From: an uncultured Alphaproteobacteria bacterium
GTDB taxonomy: Bacteria; Pseudomonadota; Alphaproteobacteria; Rs-D84
Reading direction: 5' to 3'
DNA length: 11,100 bases
Assembly: GCA_946185785.1 (NCBI GenBank)
Contig: CAMHKP010000005.1
Span: forward strand, 1-11,100
Part shown: in pieces, positions 1 through 7,343 of the stretch
Layout of the letters: every line of letters starts with the position of its first letter
Numbering within the stretch: the first letter of the stretch is position 1
Position numbers and translations under genes: made by a program
Notes under the pieces: generated by a model
What the model saw: the letters and a program-made list of their open reading frames with translations, nothing else
Told to the model about the DNA's origin: nothing
The model's database searches: none

Positions 1-1315
1 AGGTATATTTGATACAGTCACAGGGCGATTCTTTACCAACAGCAATGCCAACAGCGCAAGTGGATTTACGTATGGTGGTGATTTAAGTGATAATTGCGTT
101 GATTCTGGTGTTGGGCATTATGTGGGACAATCTGTGACTAATTTTGGTAATGTTGGTGAACGTATTCCATGTCCTGTTGGTACATATTCCAACAGTCCGC
201 GTGGTGCCAGCATTGCGGTATGTCAAGATTGTTCGGGCGCAACATACAATGATGTCACAGGTGCGTCTGAGTGTACCGCATGCCCAATCGGGTATACCGA
301 TAATATTGATTCTGGTAAAACATCAAAAAGACAATGTCAAACCACATGTCCAGGCGGAACATATATGTCGTCTGATACGATTAATGGATATACAAAATTA
401 GACTATATCGAAGCAACCGGTAAACAATGGATAAATACTGGTATTTTTGCATCATCTTTGGTAAATCCAATTATGAAATTGACAACGCAATACACCACCG
501 TTGAAAAAGGGAAACAAACTGGTGCCAAGAAAAACAATCTTGATTTCAAAGTTGGCATTTCTAATGCTAATGTGTTCTTGTGCCAGGCTGGTGGATCAAA
601 TACAGAAACTAAATTTGGTGCTGCTGATACTGCAAAACATACTTTTGTTTTGGATGCTGGTGCGCAGACATGTACACTGGACGGTGAAACAAAAACATTG
701 GCTGTTGGTAATTTAACGGACGGTCCAATTTCAATTGGAACGGTGAATAATCAGTCTGGTAATGCCGGAAAACAAAAAATCTTTGCTTTTACTTTGATAA
801 GCAACGGTATAAAATTATTGGATATGATACCTGTGCGTGATGCCAATGGGGTCGCAGGAATGTATGATGTGGAACACGAGCAGTTTTATCAAAGTGCTGG
901 AACGCTGCCTTTTATTGAGGGACCGATGACAAGTTCCGGTGGCTGTATAGATGTTGAACCGGGGTATTGGGCACCAGAAACAGTATTGGGTTATGGTGAA
1001 ACAAGCAATCGTAATGAATGTCCAATGGGTACAACAACGGTTGGGTATGGACATGGGGCAGATGAATCGTCCGATTGTGCACGTGAATTGCGTCTTGGTA
1101 ATACAATCATTTATTCCAAAAAAAACAAAACAACAACACCGGCGCTAAATATCATGACATCTTCTGGGGATATGTTTTACATTGGTCTTAGCAATACCAA
1201 TCACACACTGTCTAATTTACATCTTTCTGATGGTGTTGTTCAATATACTGCCTATGATGACAGTTTGATAAATGGTGAACGCAATTTTACAACTGGTGAA
1301 CGCATACAACAGTAA
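1..1315 (+). CDS. Cysteine-rich surface protein with lectin-like domain, C-terminal part (partial, 5' end outside window)
   Basis: The reading frame is open from base 2, so the gene begins upstream of the window; the GTG at 122 is internal. About 437 residues are visible, ending at TAA 1313-1315. The first part (to about base 380) is cysteine-rich with repeated Cys-Pro-x-Gly-Thr-Tyr units, for example CPVGTYS and CPGGTYM, resembling ephrin-receptor/TNFR-like cysteine modules. From about 386 to 928 follows a beta-rich segment starting YTKLDYIEATGKQWINTG, the pattern of concanavalin/LamG-type lectin domains. A second cysteine-containing stretch and a glycine/asparagine-rich end (LHLSDGVVQYT, GERNFTTGERIQQ) follow. 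No LPXTG anchor or C-terminal membrane helix is visible. I infer a secreted or surface protein related to the gene at 10016. Binding target and anchoring are unknown. Confidence 0.75.
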   Translation, partial: GIFDTVTGRFFTNSNANSASGFTYGGDLSDNCVDSGVGHYVGQSVTNFGNVGERIPCPVGTYSNSPRGASIAVCQDCSGATYNDVTGASECTACPIGYTDNIDSGKTSKRQCQTTCPGGTYMSSDTINGYTKLDYIEATGKQWINTGIFASSLVNPIMKLTTQYTTVEKGKQTGAKKNNLDFKVGISNANVFLCQAGGSNTETKFGAADTAKHTFVLDAGAQTCTLDGETKTLAVGNLTDGPISIGTVNNQSGNAGKQKIFAFTLISNGIKLLDMIPVRDANGVAGMYDVEHEQFYQSAGTLPFIEGPMTSSGGCIDVEPGYWAPETVLGYGETSNRNECPMGTTTVGYGHGADESSDCARELRLGNTIIYSKKNKTTTPALNIMTSSGDMFYIGLSNTNHTLSNLHLSDGVVQYTAYDDSLINGERNFTTGERIQQ

Positions 1316-1335
1316 TGGAAAATATATATTTTTTT

Positions 1336-2415
1336 CTATTCTGTTGCGTAATTATCAAAATAGCCCTGGATATAAACAATTGGTGTGCCTTTGTCGCCAC
1401 TGCCACTAACCAGATCGCACAGACTGCCCAATAAATCTGTTATGCGACGTGGGGTGGTTCCCTGGGAAACCATATTGCCTTTTAATGAAGAATCTTTGGC
1501 GCGTATGTCGTCTTTTATCGCAGATTGTAACGCATCACCACTTAAATCATTAAACTTATTGTCGGCCAGATATTTCAATTTTAATTCGTTTGGTGTGCCT
1601 TCCAGTCCCGATGTGTATGCAGGACTTACCACAGGGTCGGCAAATTCCCAAATGCCACCAACTGGGTCTTTGAAGCATCCATCGCCATAAACCATAACTT
1701 CAATATGCTTGCCTGTTTTTTCAAGAATATTATGCTGAATTTTTTCAATGATTGGTATGCAATATGCGCGTGTTGGGAATAATTTTACCTTTTCTTCGGT
1801 TGCCTTGTTAGACCCCAACAAACCATATTCACTTCTGTCATGTAATATATCGGTTAAATCGATGACATTGTTAGATATCTGCTGTAATTTTGCACGTGTA
1901 ATATCTTTGGTATGTATATCTGCTGCGATAAAGGCATCAATCCCCATGCCTTTTAATACATTTACATCGTTGTCAATATAAACTTCTGCCTGAGTACCTT
2001 CTTCGGCAATGACAGATTTGTAATATTCATCATAATTCATTCCAGTAAAAGGGTGGTTTTTACACACATTGCCAACTTCGTCAGTTGGTGTAGATAACAA
2101 CAATATGATTTTGTCAGTGGCACGTGCCATCCCACGCAACAAAATTGCAAAACGATTACGGCTGTAAATAGGAAACACAACAGCAATAGATTTAGCATTG
2201 TTGGTTAATCTTTTTATGTCGTTCGCGATTTCATCAACGGTTGCATAATTACCCATGGTGCGTCCCATGACAGCTTCGGTTATTGCGACAACATCCCTGT
2301 CTTTGATTTCAATGCCAGAATTTAATACAATATCAGTGACAATTGTTGCCACGTCATCACCTTGTTTGAAAATTGGTGCACGTAAACCAAATGCAGATGT
2401 GCCGATTGTTCTCAT
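1336..2415 (-). CDS. F420-0:L-glutamate ligase (CofE-like) family protein
   Basis: The 359-residue product matches the family annotated as coenzyme F420-0:gamma-glutamyl ligase (COG1478). Motifs I recognise are DRDVVAITEAVMGR (39-52), FPIYSRNRFA (81-90), YGLLGSN (197-203), YGDGCFKDPVGGIWEFADP (243-261), an SPAYTSGLEGTPNELKLKYLAD region (264-285), and SGSGDKGTP with IQGYFDNY near the end. True CofE adds glutamates to F420-0 with GTP. This longer subfamily occurs in many anaerobes that do not make F420, so the actual substrate is probably different and unknown. The length is full. AAAGGGG lies 7 nt upstream of ATG on the minus strand. The gene stands alone, convergent with the surface gene (20 bp gap) and divergent from GMP reductase. 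Family assignment is firm; function is not. Confidence 0.85.
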   Translation of the reverse strand: MRTIGTSAFGLRAPIFKQGDDVATIVTDIVLNSGIEIKDRDVVAITEAVMGRTMGNYATVDEIANDIKRLTNNAKSIAVVFPIYSRNRFAILLRGMARATDKIILLLSTPTDEVGNVCKNHPFTGMNYDEYYKSVIAEEGTQAEVYIDNDVNVLKGMGIDAFIAADIHTKDITRAKLQQISNNVIDLTDILHDRSEYGLLGSNKATEEKVKLFPTRAYCIPIIEKIQHNILEKTGKHIEVMVYGDGCFKDPVGGIWEFADPVVSPAYTSGLEGTPNELKLKYLADNKFNDLSGDALQSAIKDDIRAKDSSLKGNMVSQGTTPRRITDLLGSLCDLVSGSGDKGTPIVYIQGYFDNYATE

Positions 2416-2450
2416 TAGTGTCCCCTTTCTTTATATTTTTTCCGGCACCT

Positions 2451-2479
2451 ATTAAACCCAATTTCTTAATTAAATTCAA
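2451..2479 (-). promoter_or_regulatory. Candidate sigma70 promoter for the CofE-like gene
   Basis: On the minus strand, TTGAAT (2479-2474) is followed by a 17-bp spacer and TTTAAT (2456-2451). This puts the start point about 30 bases before the ATG at 2415. Two hexamer mismatches in AT-rich DNA make it moderate evidence. It lies back to back with the stronger rightward promoter. Confidence 0.4.
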
Positions 2480-2491
2480 GTAATTATTATA

Positions 2492-2521
2492 TTGAAATTG
2501 TATCGCCAGCTTGTGTATAAT
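2492..2521 (+). promoter_or_regulatory. Sigma70-type promoter for GMP reductase
   Basis: TTGAAA (2492-2497), an 18-bp spacer and a perfect TATAAT (2516-2521) lie just upstream of the gene. Transcription would start near 2528, giving a leader of about 17 nt that begins just before the ribosome binding site AAAGGAG (2533-2539). So short a leader leaves no room for a riboswitch. Confidence 0.75.
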
Positions 2522-2544
2522 CGCAAGGTTGCAAAGGAGTTTTT

Positions 2545-3654
2545 ATGACACAGATATTATCAGAAGTTTACCTTGATTATTCCGACATTTTAATTCGTCC
2601 AAAAATGGGTATAAATTTAAATTCACGCAAGGAAGTTAATCTGCAACGGTTATTCAAATTCAAACATGGACAAACACGTACTGGTCTGGGGGTGTTTAAT
2701 GCGAATATGGCAACGGTTGGTAATTTTGACGTTGCCAAGAAATTGTTGGCCAAGGGCATGTTTGCAACCCTGCATAAACATTACAGTTTGGATGAAATAG
2801 GGGAATTTTTAATATCTTGTCGTAATGAAAATATTCCGCTTGATAATCTGTTTATCACAATCGGTCTTAAAAATATAGACGATGAAATCCAGAAATTGAA
2901 AGATTTGGAATCTAAATACCAATGGGTGTCGCCACGCAATATATGTATAGATGCACCGAATTTTTATATTCAACGTGCGCTGGATATTTTGGCGCGTGTG
3001 CGTAATGAATTTAGTGATGCTGTAATTATGGCCGGAAATATCGCCAGTGGTGATATTTGCCTGAAATTGCTTGATTACGCAGATATTATCAAATGCGGCA
3101 TCGGCAGTGGTTCGGCTTGTCTGACCCGCAAACAGACAGGTTGTGGTACACCAATGGTGTCGCTGGTTGTGGAATGCGCAGACATTGCCCATTCTGTTGG
3201 TGGACATATTTGCGCAGATGGCGGCATTGTTGATGTTGGCGACATCTGCAAGGCATTTTGTTTGAATTCAGATTTTGTCATGGCCGGCGGAATGTTTGCT
3301 GGCACCGATGAAGCGGCTGGCGATATTATTGAAAAGCATTTTGAAACACGGGAAATTGTTGACGGCAAACACGTGATTGAAACCAAGTATTTCAAGGCTT
3401 ATTATGGAATGTCGTCTGAATATGCGAATAACAAATTTGCGGGCGGAATGTCAAATTATAAAACGTCCGAAGGACGCGAATTGATGATACCGTATACCGG
3501 TTCAATCGACAAGATTTTACAGGATATCAACGGCGGAATCGCATCTTGTTGTACGTATATTGGGGCAGTGACGGTCAAACACATGTCTAAATGTGCCACA
3601 ATAATTCAGGTTCATAACCAATTAAATCGGGTTTTTGAAAAATACTCGGTTTAA
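2545..3654 (+). CDS. guaC: GMP reductase
   Basis: The enzyme reduces GMP to IMP and ammonia with NADPH, returning guanine nucleotides to the IMP pool. The 369-residue product is an IMPDH/GMPR-type TIM barrel without CBS domains. Visible signatures are YSDILIRPKMG at the N terminus, NANMATVG, the substrate loop GIGSGSACLTRKQTG with catalytic Cys192, the phosphate-binding ADGG and AGGMFAG segments, YGMSS, and the C-terminal SEGRE glutamate region. The order matches E. coli GuaC (347 residues as I recall it). The absence of CBS domains and of an IMPDH-type Arg-Tyr flap favours GMP reductase over IMP dehydrogenase. Compared with E. coli there is extra sequence before YGMSS (around ETREIVDGKHVIETKYF). 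AAAGGAG sits 5 nt before ATG. It appears monocistronic from its own promoter. Confidence 0.9.
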   Translation: MTQILSEVYLDYSDILIRPKMGINLNSRKEVNLQRLFKFKHGQTRTGLGVFNANMATVGNFDVAKKLLAKGMFATLHKHYSLDEIGEFLISCRNENIPLDNLFITIGLKNIDDEIQKLKDLESKYQWVSPRNICIDAPNFYIQRALDILARVRNEFSDAVIMAGNIASGDICLKLLDYADIIKCGIGSGSACLTRKQTGCGTPMVSLVVECADIAHSVGGHICADGGIVDVGDICKAFCLNSDFVMAGGMFAGTDEAAGDIIEKHFETREIVDGKHVIETKYFKAYYGMSSEYANNKFAGGMSNYKTSEGRELMIPYTGSIDKILQDINGGIASCCTYIGAVTVKHMSKCATIIQVHNQLNRVFEKYSV

Positions 3655-3785
3655 CGCAGAAAAGGTTTGATTTTATAAATTGGATAGTATAGTATATGTT
3701 CGGCAAAAGAAGATAAGTTGAAGAAAATGAAAAAAATTATGAAAAAATCTTTAATATAATTGATGCGACCATCAAATAAAAATTG

Positions 3786-3816
3786 ACGGACGCATCTAGG
3801 GGGCGTCCGTTTTTTT
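3786..3816 (+). terminator. Intrinsic terminator / possible attenuator upstream of lysS
   Basis: ACGGACGC (3786-3793) pairs perfectly with GCGTCCGT (3803-3810) across a 9-nt loop and is followed by a run of T. It lies 130 nt after the guaC stop and only about 30 nt before the lysS start. It could end guaC transcripts, or act as a leader attenuator for lysS, because the only good -10-like TATAAT (3755-3760) lies upstream of it. Confidence 0.8.
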
Positions 3817-3845
3817 ATAAACACAGGAACACAAGGGAAAAACAA

Positions 3846-5312
3846 ATGTCAGAAAACACAACAATATCAACCAACGAATTAGAAGCACGCTTGCAAAAGG
3901 CTGAAAATATTCGCGCACGTGACGGCGTTGTCTGGAAAGACACTTTTGATCGCAGCCATAAAATTTGCGAAGCACGTGAATTGCCAGACGGATCTGCTGT
4001 TAAATTGTGTGGCCGTGTTACCGCATTGCGTTGGTTGGGCAAACTGATGTTTGGTCGCATTTATGATATCGAAGGCGAAATTCAATTTTCTATGTCGCGT
4101 GAAGAAATTGGCGAAGAAGATTACAAGTTTATGAAAGCAAATGTCGATATGGGCGACTTTATCGGCATTACTGGTGAATTATATCACACAACGGCGGGCG
4201 AATTGACGGTACGTGTTTCACACTATGACATTCTGTCCAAGGCGTTGCGTCCGTTGCCGGAAAAGTTCCATGGCTTGACTGATACCGAAGCGCGCTATCG
4301 TCAACGTTATTTGGATGTTATTTCCAATCCAGAATCACGCAGCGTATTGTTGGGGCGTTTCAAAATGACGCAAGAATGGCGCAAGTTTATGATAGATAAT
4401 GGATTTTTGGAAATTGAAACACCAGTGTTGCAAAATGTTGCGTCTGGTGCAGCGGCAAAACCATTTACAACACATCACAATGCGTTGGATGCGGATTTTC
4501 AATTGCGTATTTCCCCAGAATTATTCTTGAAAATGGCAATTGGTGCGGGATTTGATCGTGTATTCGAAGTGGCCAAGGATTTCCGTAACGAAGGTATGGA
4601 TGCAATGCATCTGCAAGAATTCACAATGGTTGAATGGTATGCGGCATACTGGGATTACAAAAAGAATATCGATTTCACATGGCGTCTGATTCAGCATTTG
4701 ATTAAATCTATGCGTGGTACATTACAGATTTCATATCAAGGTACCGAATTAGATTTTTCTAAATACGAAATGATGGATTACACAGCCAAAATGAACGAAT
4801 TGTTTGGTTGCAATATTTTGGACTTTGATGATTTAGATGCATTAAAGAAACGTCTGGTGGATTCCAAAATGTTCCCAGCCGAAGATTTAGAAGAATTGAA
4901 TTCAATTCCAACATTGGTTGATTGGGTATATAAGCGCAAGATTCGTGAAAACATTATTAAGCCAACATTCCTGTACAACTATCCAACATATATGGTACCA
5001 TTGGCACGTCACAGCGATGCCGATGACAGATGTTTGGATATGTATCAATTGTTGGTATGTGGTGCCGAATTGTGCAAGGGGTATTCAGAATTGGTAAACC
5101 CAATACAACAATTAAAGGCATTCGAAGAACAGGCGAAAAATATCGCGAACGGTGACGAAGAAGCATTTAACCCAGATAATGACTTCGTTCGTGCGATGGA
5201 ACACGGTTTCCCACCGATTTCTGGTGTGGGTCTGGGCGTTGACAGATTGGCAAATATCATATTTGATCAACCGACATTGCGTGACGTTATCTTGTTCCCA
5301 ATGATGAAATAG
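3846..5312 (+). CDS. lysS: Lysyl-tRNA synthetase, class II
   Basis: The enzyme charges tRNA-Lys with lysine using ATP in the cytoplasm. An N-terminal OB-fold anticodon-binding domain (about residues 50-130, starting AVKLCGRV) is followed by the class II catalytic core: motif 1 around GFLEIETPVLQ, motif 2 from Phe246 (FRNEGMDAMHLQEFTMVEWY), and motif 3 from Gly460 (GVGLGVDRLANIIF, Arg467), ending RDVILFP. The motif 2 form with HLQEFT, rather than HNPEFT, marks a non-E. coli branch. I chose ATG 3846 (488 residues, MSENTTIS) over the in-frame ATG at 3783. The upstream start would run translation through the terminator hairpin, and AAGGGAAAA lies just before 3846. The gene is followed at 10 nt by the next CDS, so the two are probably cotranscribed. 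Confidence 0.93.
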   Translation: MSENTTISTNELEARLQKAENIRARDGVVWKDTFDRSHKICEARELPDGSAVKLCGRVTALRWLGKLMFGRIYDIEGEIQFSMSREEIGEEDYKFMKANVDMGDFIGITGELYHTTAGELTVRVSHYDILSKALRPLPEKFHGLTDTEARYRQRYLDVISNPESRSVLLGRFKMTQEWRKFMIDNGFLEIETPVLQNVASGAAAKPFTTHHNALDADFQLRISPELFLKMAIGAGFDRVFEVAKDFRNEGMDAMHLQEFTMVEWYAAYWDYKKNIDFTWRLIQHLIKSMRGTLQISYQGTELDFSKYEMMDYTAKMNELFGCNILDFDDLDALKKRLVDSKMFPAEDLEELNSIPTLVDWVYKRKIRENIIKPTFLYNYPTYMVPLARHSDADDRCLDMYQLLVCGAELCKGYSELVNPIQQLKAFEEQAKNIANGDEEAFNPDNDFVRAMEHGFPPISGVGLGVDRLANIIFDQPTLRDVILFPMMK

Positions 5313-5322
5313 GGTACCCACG

Positions 5323-6720
5323 ATGATAGCAAAAACCGATACTTTTGCAGCGGATATGACCGCTGATCATGACCGGAAAAACCTTGCCGATATAGAGCGG
5401 GCATTAACTGAACATCGCATAAATGACGAAGCCGCGGAATATCTGCGGACGTTGTATAGCGATGGTATGGATTGGTTCCGCGAAGTGTTCCACGTTTTGG
5501 GCAAATGTCTTGGTGCGCCTAAGGCTCCGGTTGTTCGTTATGATTATGACAACGATTGTGGAATAGACGAAAAAATAAAAATTTCTGATATTAACCCATT
5601 GTCGCCATATTTGGTTCAACATCGTCTTGATATGGACCCGATGCGTAATCAGTTCTTTACCATCAGTGCCGGACACCAAGTTGACTTGTCGGTGTCTTCA
5701 ATCGTGACAGTTATTGTTGCGGCACAAAAACAAACATCGCGTGCGCTGGATAAGATAACCGGAAAATATTATCGTGAATTTATTGACGATGTTGCGACAA
5801 CGGCTGAACGTGTTATTTCATCACACGAACGTGCGGCATCTGGTCGTGCAATTGCCGACAAAATTCGTGAAGAATTTTCAAATAAATTTATTACTGCGGC
5901 ATCAGAAACAGTGTTGCGTATTATTGGACGGGGACATGAAGAAATTGCGGTGGAATTGGTTCGTGAACTAGACAAGATTCGCAAACCACATTTGCGCTTG
6001 CAAGATGTATGGCGTGTAAAGTGCTTGTTTGATTTGGTACCCCAGGCTCGTACATTCATTGAACGCATTCGTGAAACAATGCCAGAACGTATTATTTCAA
6101 TGCGTGATAAGTTTTATGATGTTGACAACCCACGTAATTATCGTGACGCCAAAATTATTTTGAACATCGGTCATGATGCGGAACATGTTGTTCCAATGGA
6201 AATTATTTGTCAGGTTCGTACATTCTTTGAATTTGAACGTTTGACACACACGCAATATGAACGTGCGCGCAAACGCAAAAATGCCGCCAGTGATGATATC
6301 GAACGCAAATTGGCGGACTATATGGAAGATGGTATTAAGCAATACAATCTTATGATTTGTGATTGTGTCGAAGATTTATTTGATCGTGTCGGTTGGAATA
6401 TATTGTATGAACGCGGTTTGGGGATGTCGTTGTTTGATGGATTCCCAAAGAATTGTACATTGTATTATCCACAAAAAATGTTGGACATTATTACAGATAA
6501 ATTGGACAACGCAATTGAAAATGAAGTGTTTCATTTGACCAATTCGCCAGCAAAATTGACCCAGACTCAAATGAGTGAAATCTTTCACTTTATGGCGCGG
6601 TTCATTTTGGTTGCGGCAATGCCATACCGTAAAAACGCGTGGTCTGCACCGACAAATACAACAGCGGGCAAATTGTTCAATTTTGTTATGAAGGAAGTGC
6701 AACGTTATTATAAACAATAA
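5323..6720 (+). CDS. Uncharacterised protein with a possible diverged RelA/SpoT-like nucleotidyltransferase domain
   Basis: The 465-residue protein is largely helical by eye, with no signal peptide or membrane segment, so it is probably cytoplasmic. I do not recognise it as a named family. Residues about 215-310 follow the layout of a RelA/SpoT synthetase domain: a basic stretch (KIRKPH), then LQDVWRVKCLF with Asp228 where the family has its metal-binding Asp (D-x-x-x-x-R), then NYRDAKIIL (Tyr273) where the family has G-Y-x-S/D, then EIICQVRTF (Gln297, Arg299) where the family has E-x-Q-I-R-T, then THTQYERARKRK. The Glu is shifted to position 293, two residues further from Gln than usual, so catalysis is doubtful. 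The flanking 150-residue ends are unassigned. It starts 10 nt after lysS with a weak AGGG site, suggesting cotranscription and coupling, and ends at the terminator after 6746. Confidence 0.75.
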   Translation: MIAKTDTFAADMTADHDRKNLADIERALTEHRINDEAAEYLRTLYSDGMDWFREVFHVLGKCLGAPKAPVVRYDYDNDCGIDEKIKISDINPLSPYLVQHRLDMDPMRNQFFTISAGHQVDLSVSSIVTVIVAAQKQTSRALDKITGKYYREFIDDVATTAERVISSHERAASGRAIADKIREEFSNKFITAASETVLRIIGRGHEEIAVELVRELDKIRKPHLRLQDVWRVKCLFDLVPQARTFIERIRETMPERIISMRDKFYDVDNPRNYRDAKIILNIGHDAEHVVPMEIICQVRTFFEFERLTHTQYERARKRKNAASDDIERKLADYMEDGIKQYNLMICDCVEDLFDRVGWNILYERGLGMSLFDGFPKNCTLYYPQKMLDIITDKLDNAIENEVFHLTNSPAKLTQTQMSEIFHFMARFILVAAMPYRKNAWSAPTNTTAGKLFNFVMKEVQRYYKQ

Positions 6721-6745
6721 TATGTTGAAATTACGACAAAATTAT

Positions 6746-6787
6746 ATCGCCCCGTGGGAAATAATACGCCATAGGGCGATTTGTTTT
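6746..6787 (+). terminator. Intrinsic terminator after the lysS operon
   Basis: ATCGCCC (6746-6752) pairs with GGGCGAT (6774-6780), followed by TTGTTTTTT. The 21-nt loop is long, but the stem is perfect and the position fits, 26 nt after the stop codon. Confidence 0.7.
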
Positions 6788-6828
6788 TTACTTGTAATAC
6801 TTTTCTAATTGCGCCACAATTATATCAG

Positions 6829-6850
6829 GTTCATAGATTAACTTTGAACC
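6829..6850. repeat. Short inverted repeat in the cold-shock gene leader region
   Basis: GGTTCA (6829-6834) and TGAACC (6845-6850) form a perfect 6-bp inverted repeat with a 10-nt gap, ending 14 nt before the AAAGGA ribosome binding site. It could be an operator or an RNA hairpin in the leader. No convincing promoter could be fixed next to it. Confidence 0.35.
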
Positions 6851-6877
6851 ATAACAAGCATAGCAAAGGACTAAGAT

Positions 6878-7219
6878 ATGCGGAAAGGAAAAGTGAAATG
6901 GTATAACGGCAAAAAATGTTTTGGGTTTATTACACCTGACGAGCCAAATGAAAACGGAAACACAGATGATGTATTTGTTCATTCCAGTGCATTAAAAGAA
7001 GCGGGCATACGTTTTTTAAATGAAAATGATATTGTTGAATTCGAAGAAGAAACCCGCAATGACAAATTGTCGGTGACGACATTGAAATTGATTCAGCGTG
7101 ACGAAGAATCAGCACGTTTGTTCCATGAACGTCGTGCAGAACGTCGTCGTGCTGCCGAAGAACGCAAACAACGCGAAGAAAAATCAAGCAGACGCGGATT
7201 TGCATTCTGGAAAAAATAA
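6878..7219 (+). CDS. Cold-shock-domain protein with charged C-terminal tail
   Basis: This small single-stranded nucleic-acid-binding protein probably acts as an RNA chaperone. Residues 1-70 form a CspA-type cold-shock domain: GKVKWYNGKKCFGFI contains an RNP1-like KCFGFI (13-18; the usual form is KGFGFI) and DVFVHSSAL (31-39) is RNP2. The 113-residue length exceeds the usual 65-75. The extra part, residues 74-113, is a highly charged Arg/Glu/Lys tail (ERRAERRRAAEERKQREEK) likely to be helical or disordered, ending in RRGFAFWKK. AAAGGA (6865-6870) lies 7 nt before ATG. The gene has terminators on both sides, so it is transcribed alone. I do not assign a csp letter. Confidence 0.88.
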   Translation: MRKGKVKWYNGKKCFGFITPDEPNENGNTDDVFVHSSALKEAGIRFLNENDIVEFEEETRNDKLSVTTLKLIQRDEESARLFHERRAERRRAAEERKQREEKSSRRGFAFWKK

Positions 7220-7220
7220 T

Positions 7221-7244
7221 AAAAACGCCCGAACGGGCGTTTTT
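7221..7244. terminator. Intrinsic terminator after the cold-shock gene
   Basis: AAAAACGCCCG (7221-7231) and CGGGCGTTTTT (7234-7244) form a near-continuous hairpin starting one base after the stop codon. A-tract and T-tract flank it symmetrically, so it could work in both directions. Confidence 0.9.
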
Positions 7245-7246
7245 AA

Positions 7247-7275
7247 TTGAAAACGTCGCACCGTTGAATTATAAT
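7247..7275 (+). promoter_or_regulatory. Sigma70-type promoter for the lemA-PHP operon
   Basis: TTGAAA (7247-7252), a 17-bp spacer and a perfect TATAAT (7270-7275) are followed by a leader of about 60 nt to the ATG at 7344, with AAAGGGG (7331-7337) as ribosome binding site. The promoter starts three bases after the preceding terminator. Confidence 0.8.
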
Positions 7276-7343
7276 AAAAACAAGCAAAAGATAAATGATA
7301 ATAAAAGATATTGATGAATAATTTTTAACAAAAGGGGTTTGAT

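Noticed and set aside
122..124. GTG at 122 as the start of the left-edge surface protein
   Set aside because: The same frame is open back to base 2 with family-like composition, there is no ribosome binding site before 122, and no signal peptide follows it, so the gene begins outside the window.
1319..1332. AAAATATATATTTT palindrome between the convergent genes as a shared terminator
   Set aside because: The stem is made only of A-T pairs with no GC core, so it is too weak to call an intrinsic terminator.
1385..1690. Plus-strand open frame of 101 codons opposite the CofE-like gene
   Set aside because: It is a shadow of a well-supported conserved gene on the other strand, with no ribosome binding site.
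2809..3207. Minus-strand open frame of 132 codons opposite guaC
   Set aside because: It is antisense to the GMP reductase catalytic region; its composition (rich in His, Thr, Ile, Cys) is that of a shadow frame.
3655..3785. T-box or small RNA gene upstream of lysS
   Set aside because: No T-box core or tRNA-like structure is visible; the stretch is A-rich and mostly unstructured apart from the hairpin at its end.
3783..3845. Longer lysS start in frame at 3783
   Set aside because: It would place coding sequence across the terminator hairpin 3786-3816 and add 21 residues unlike LysS; ATG 3846 has a purine-rich AAGGGAAAA site.
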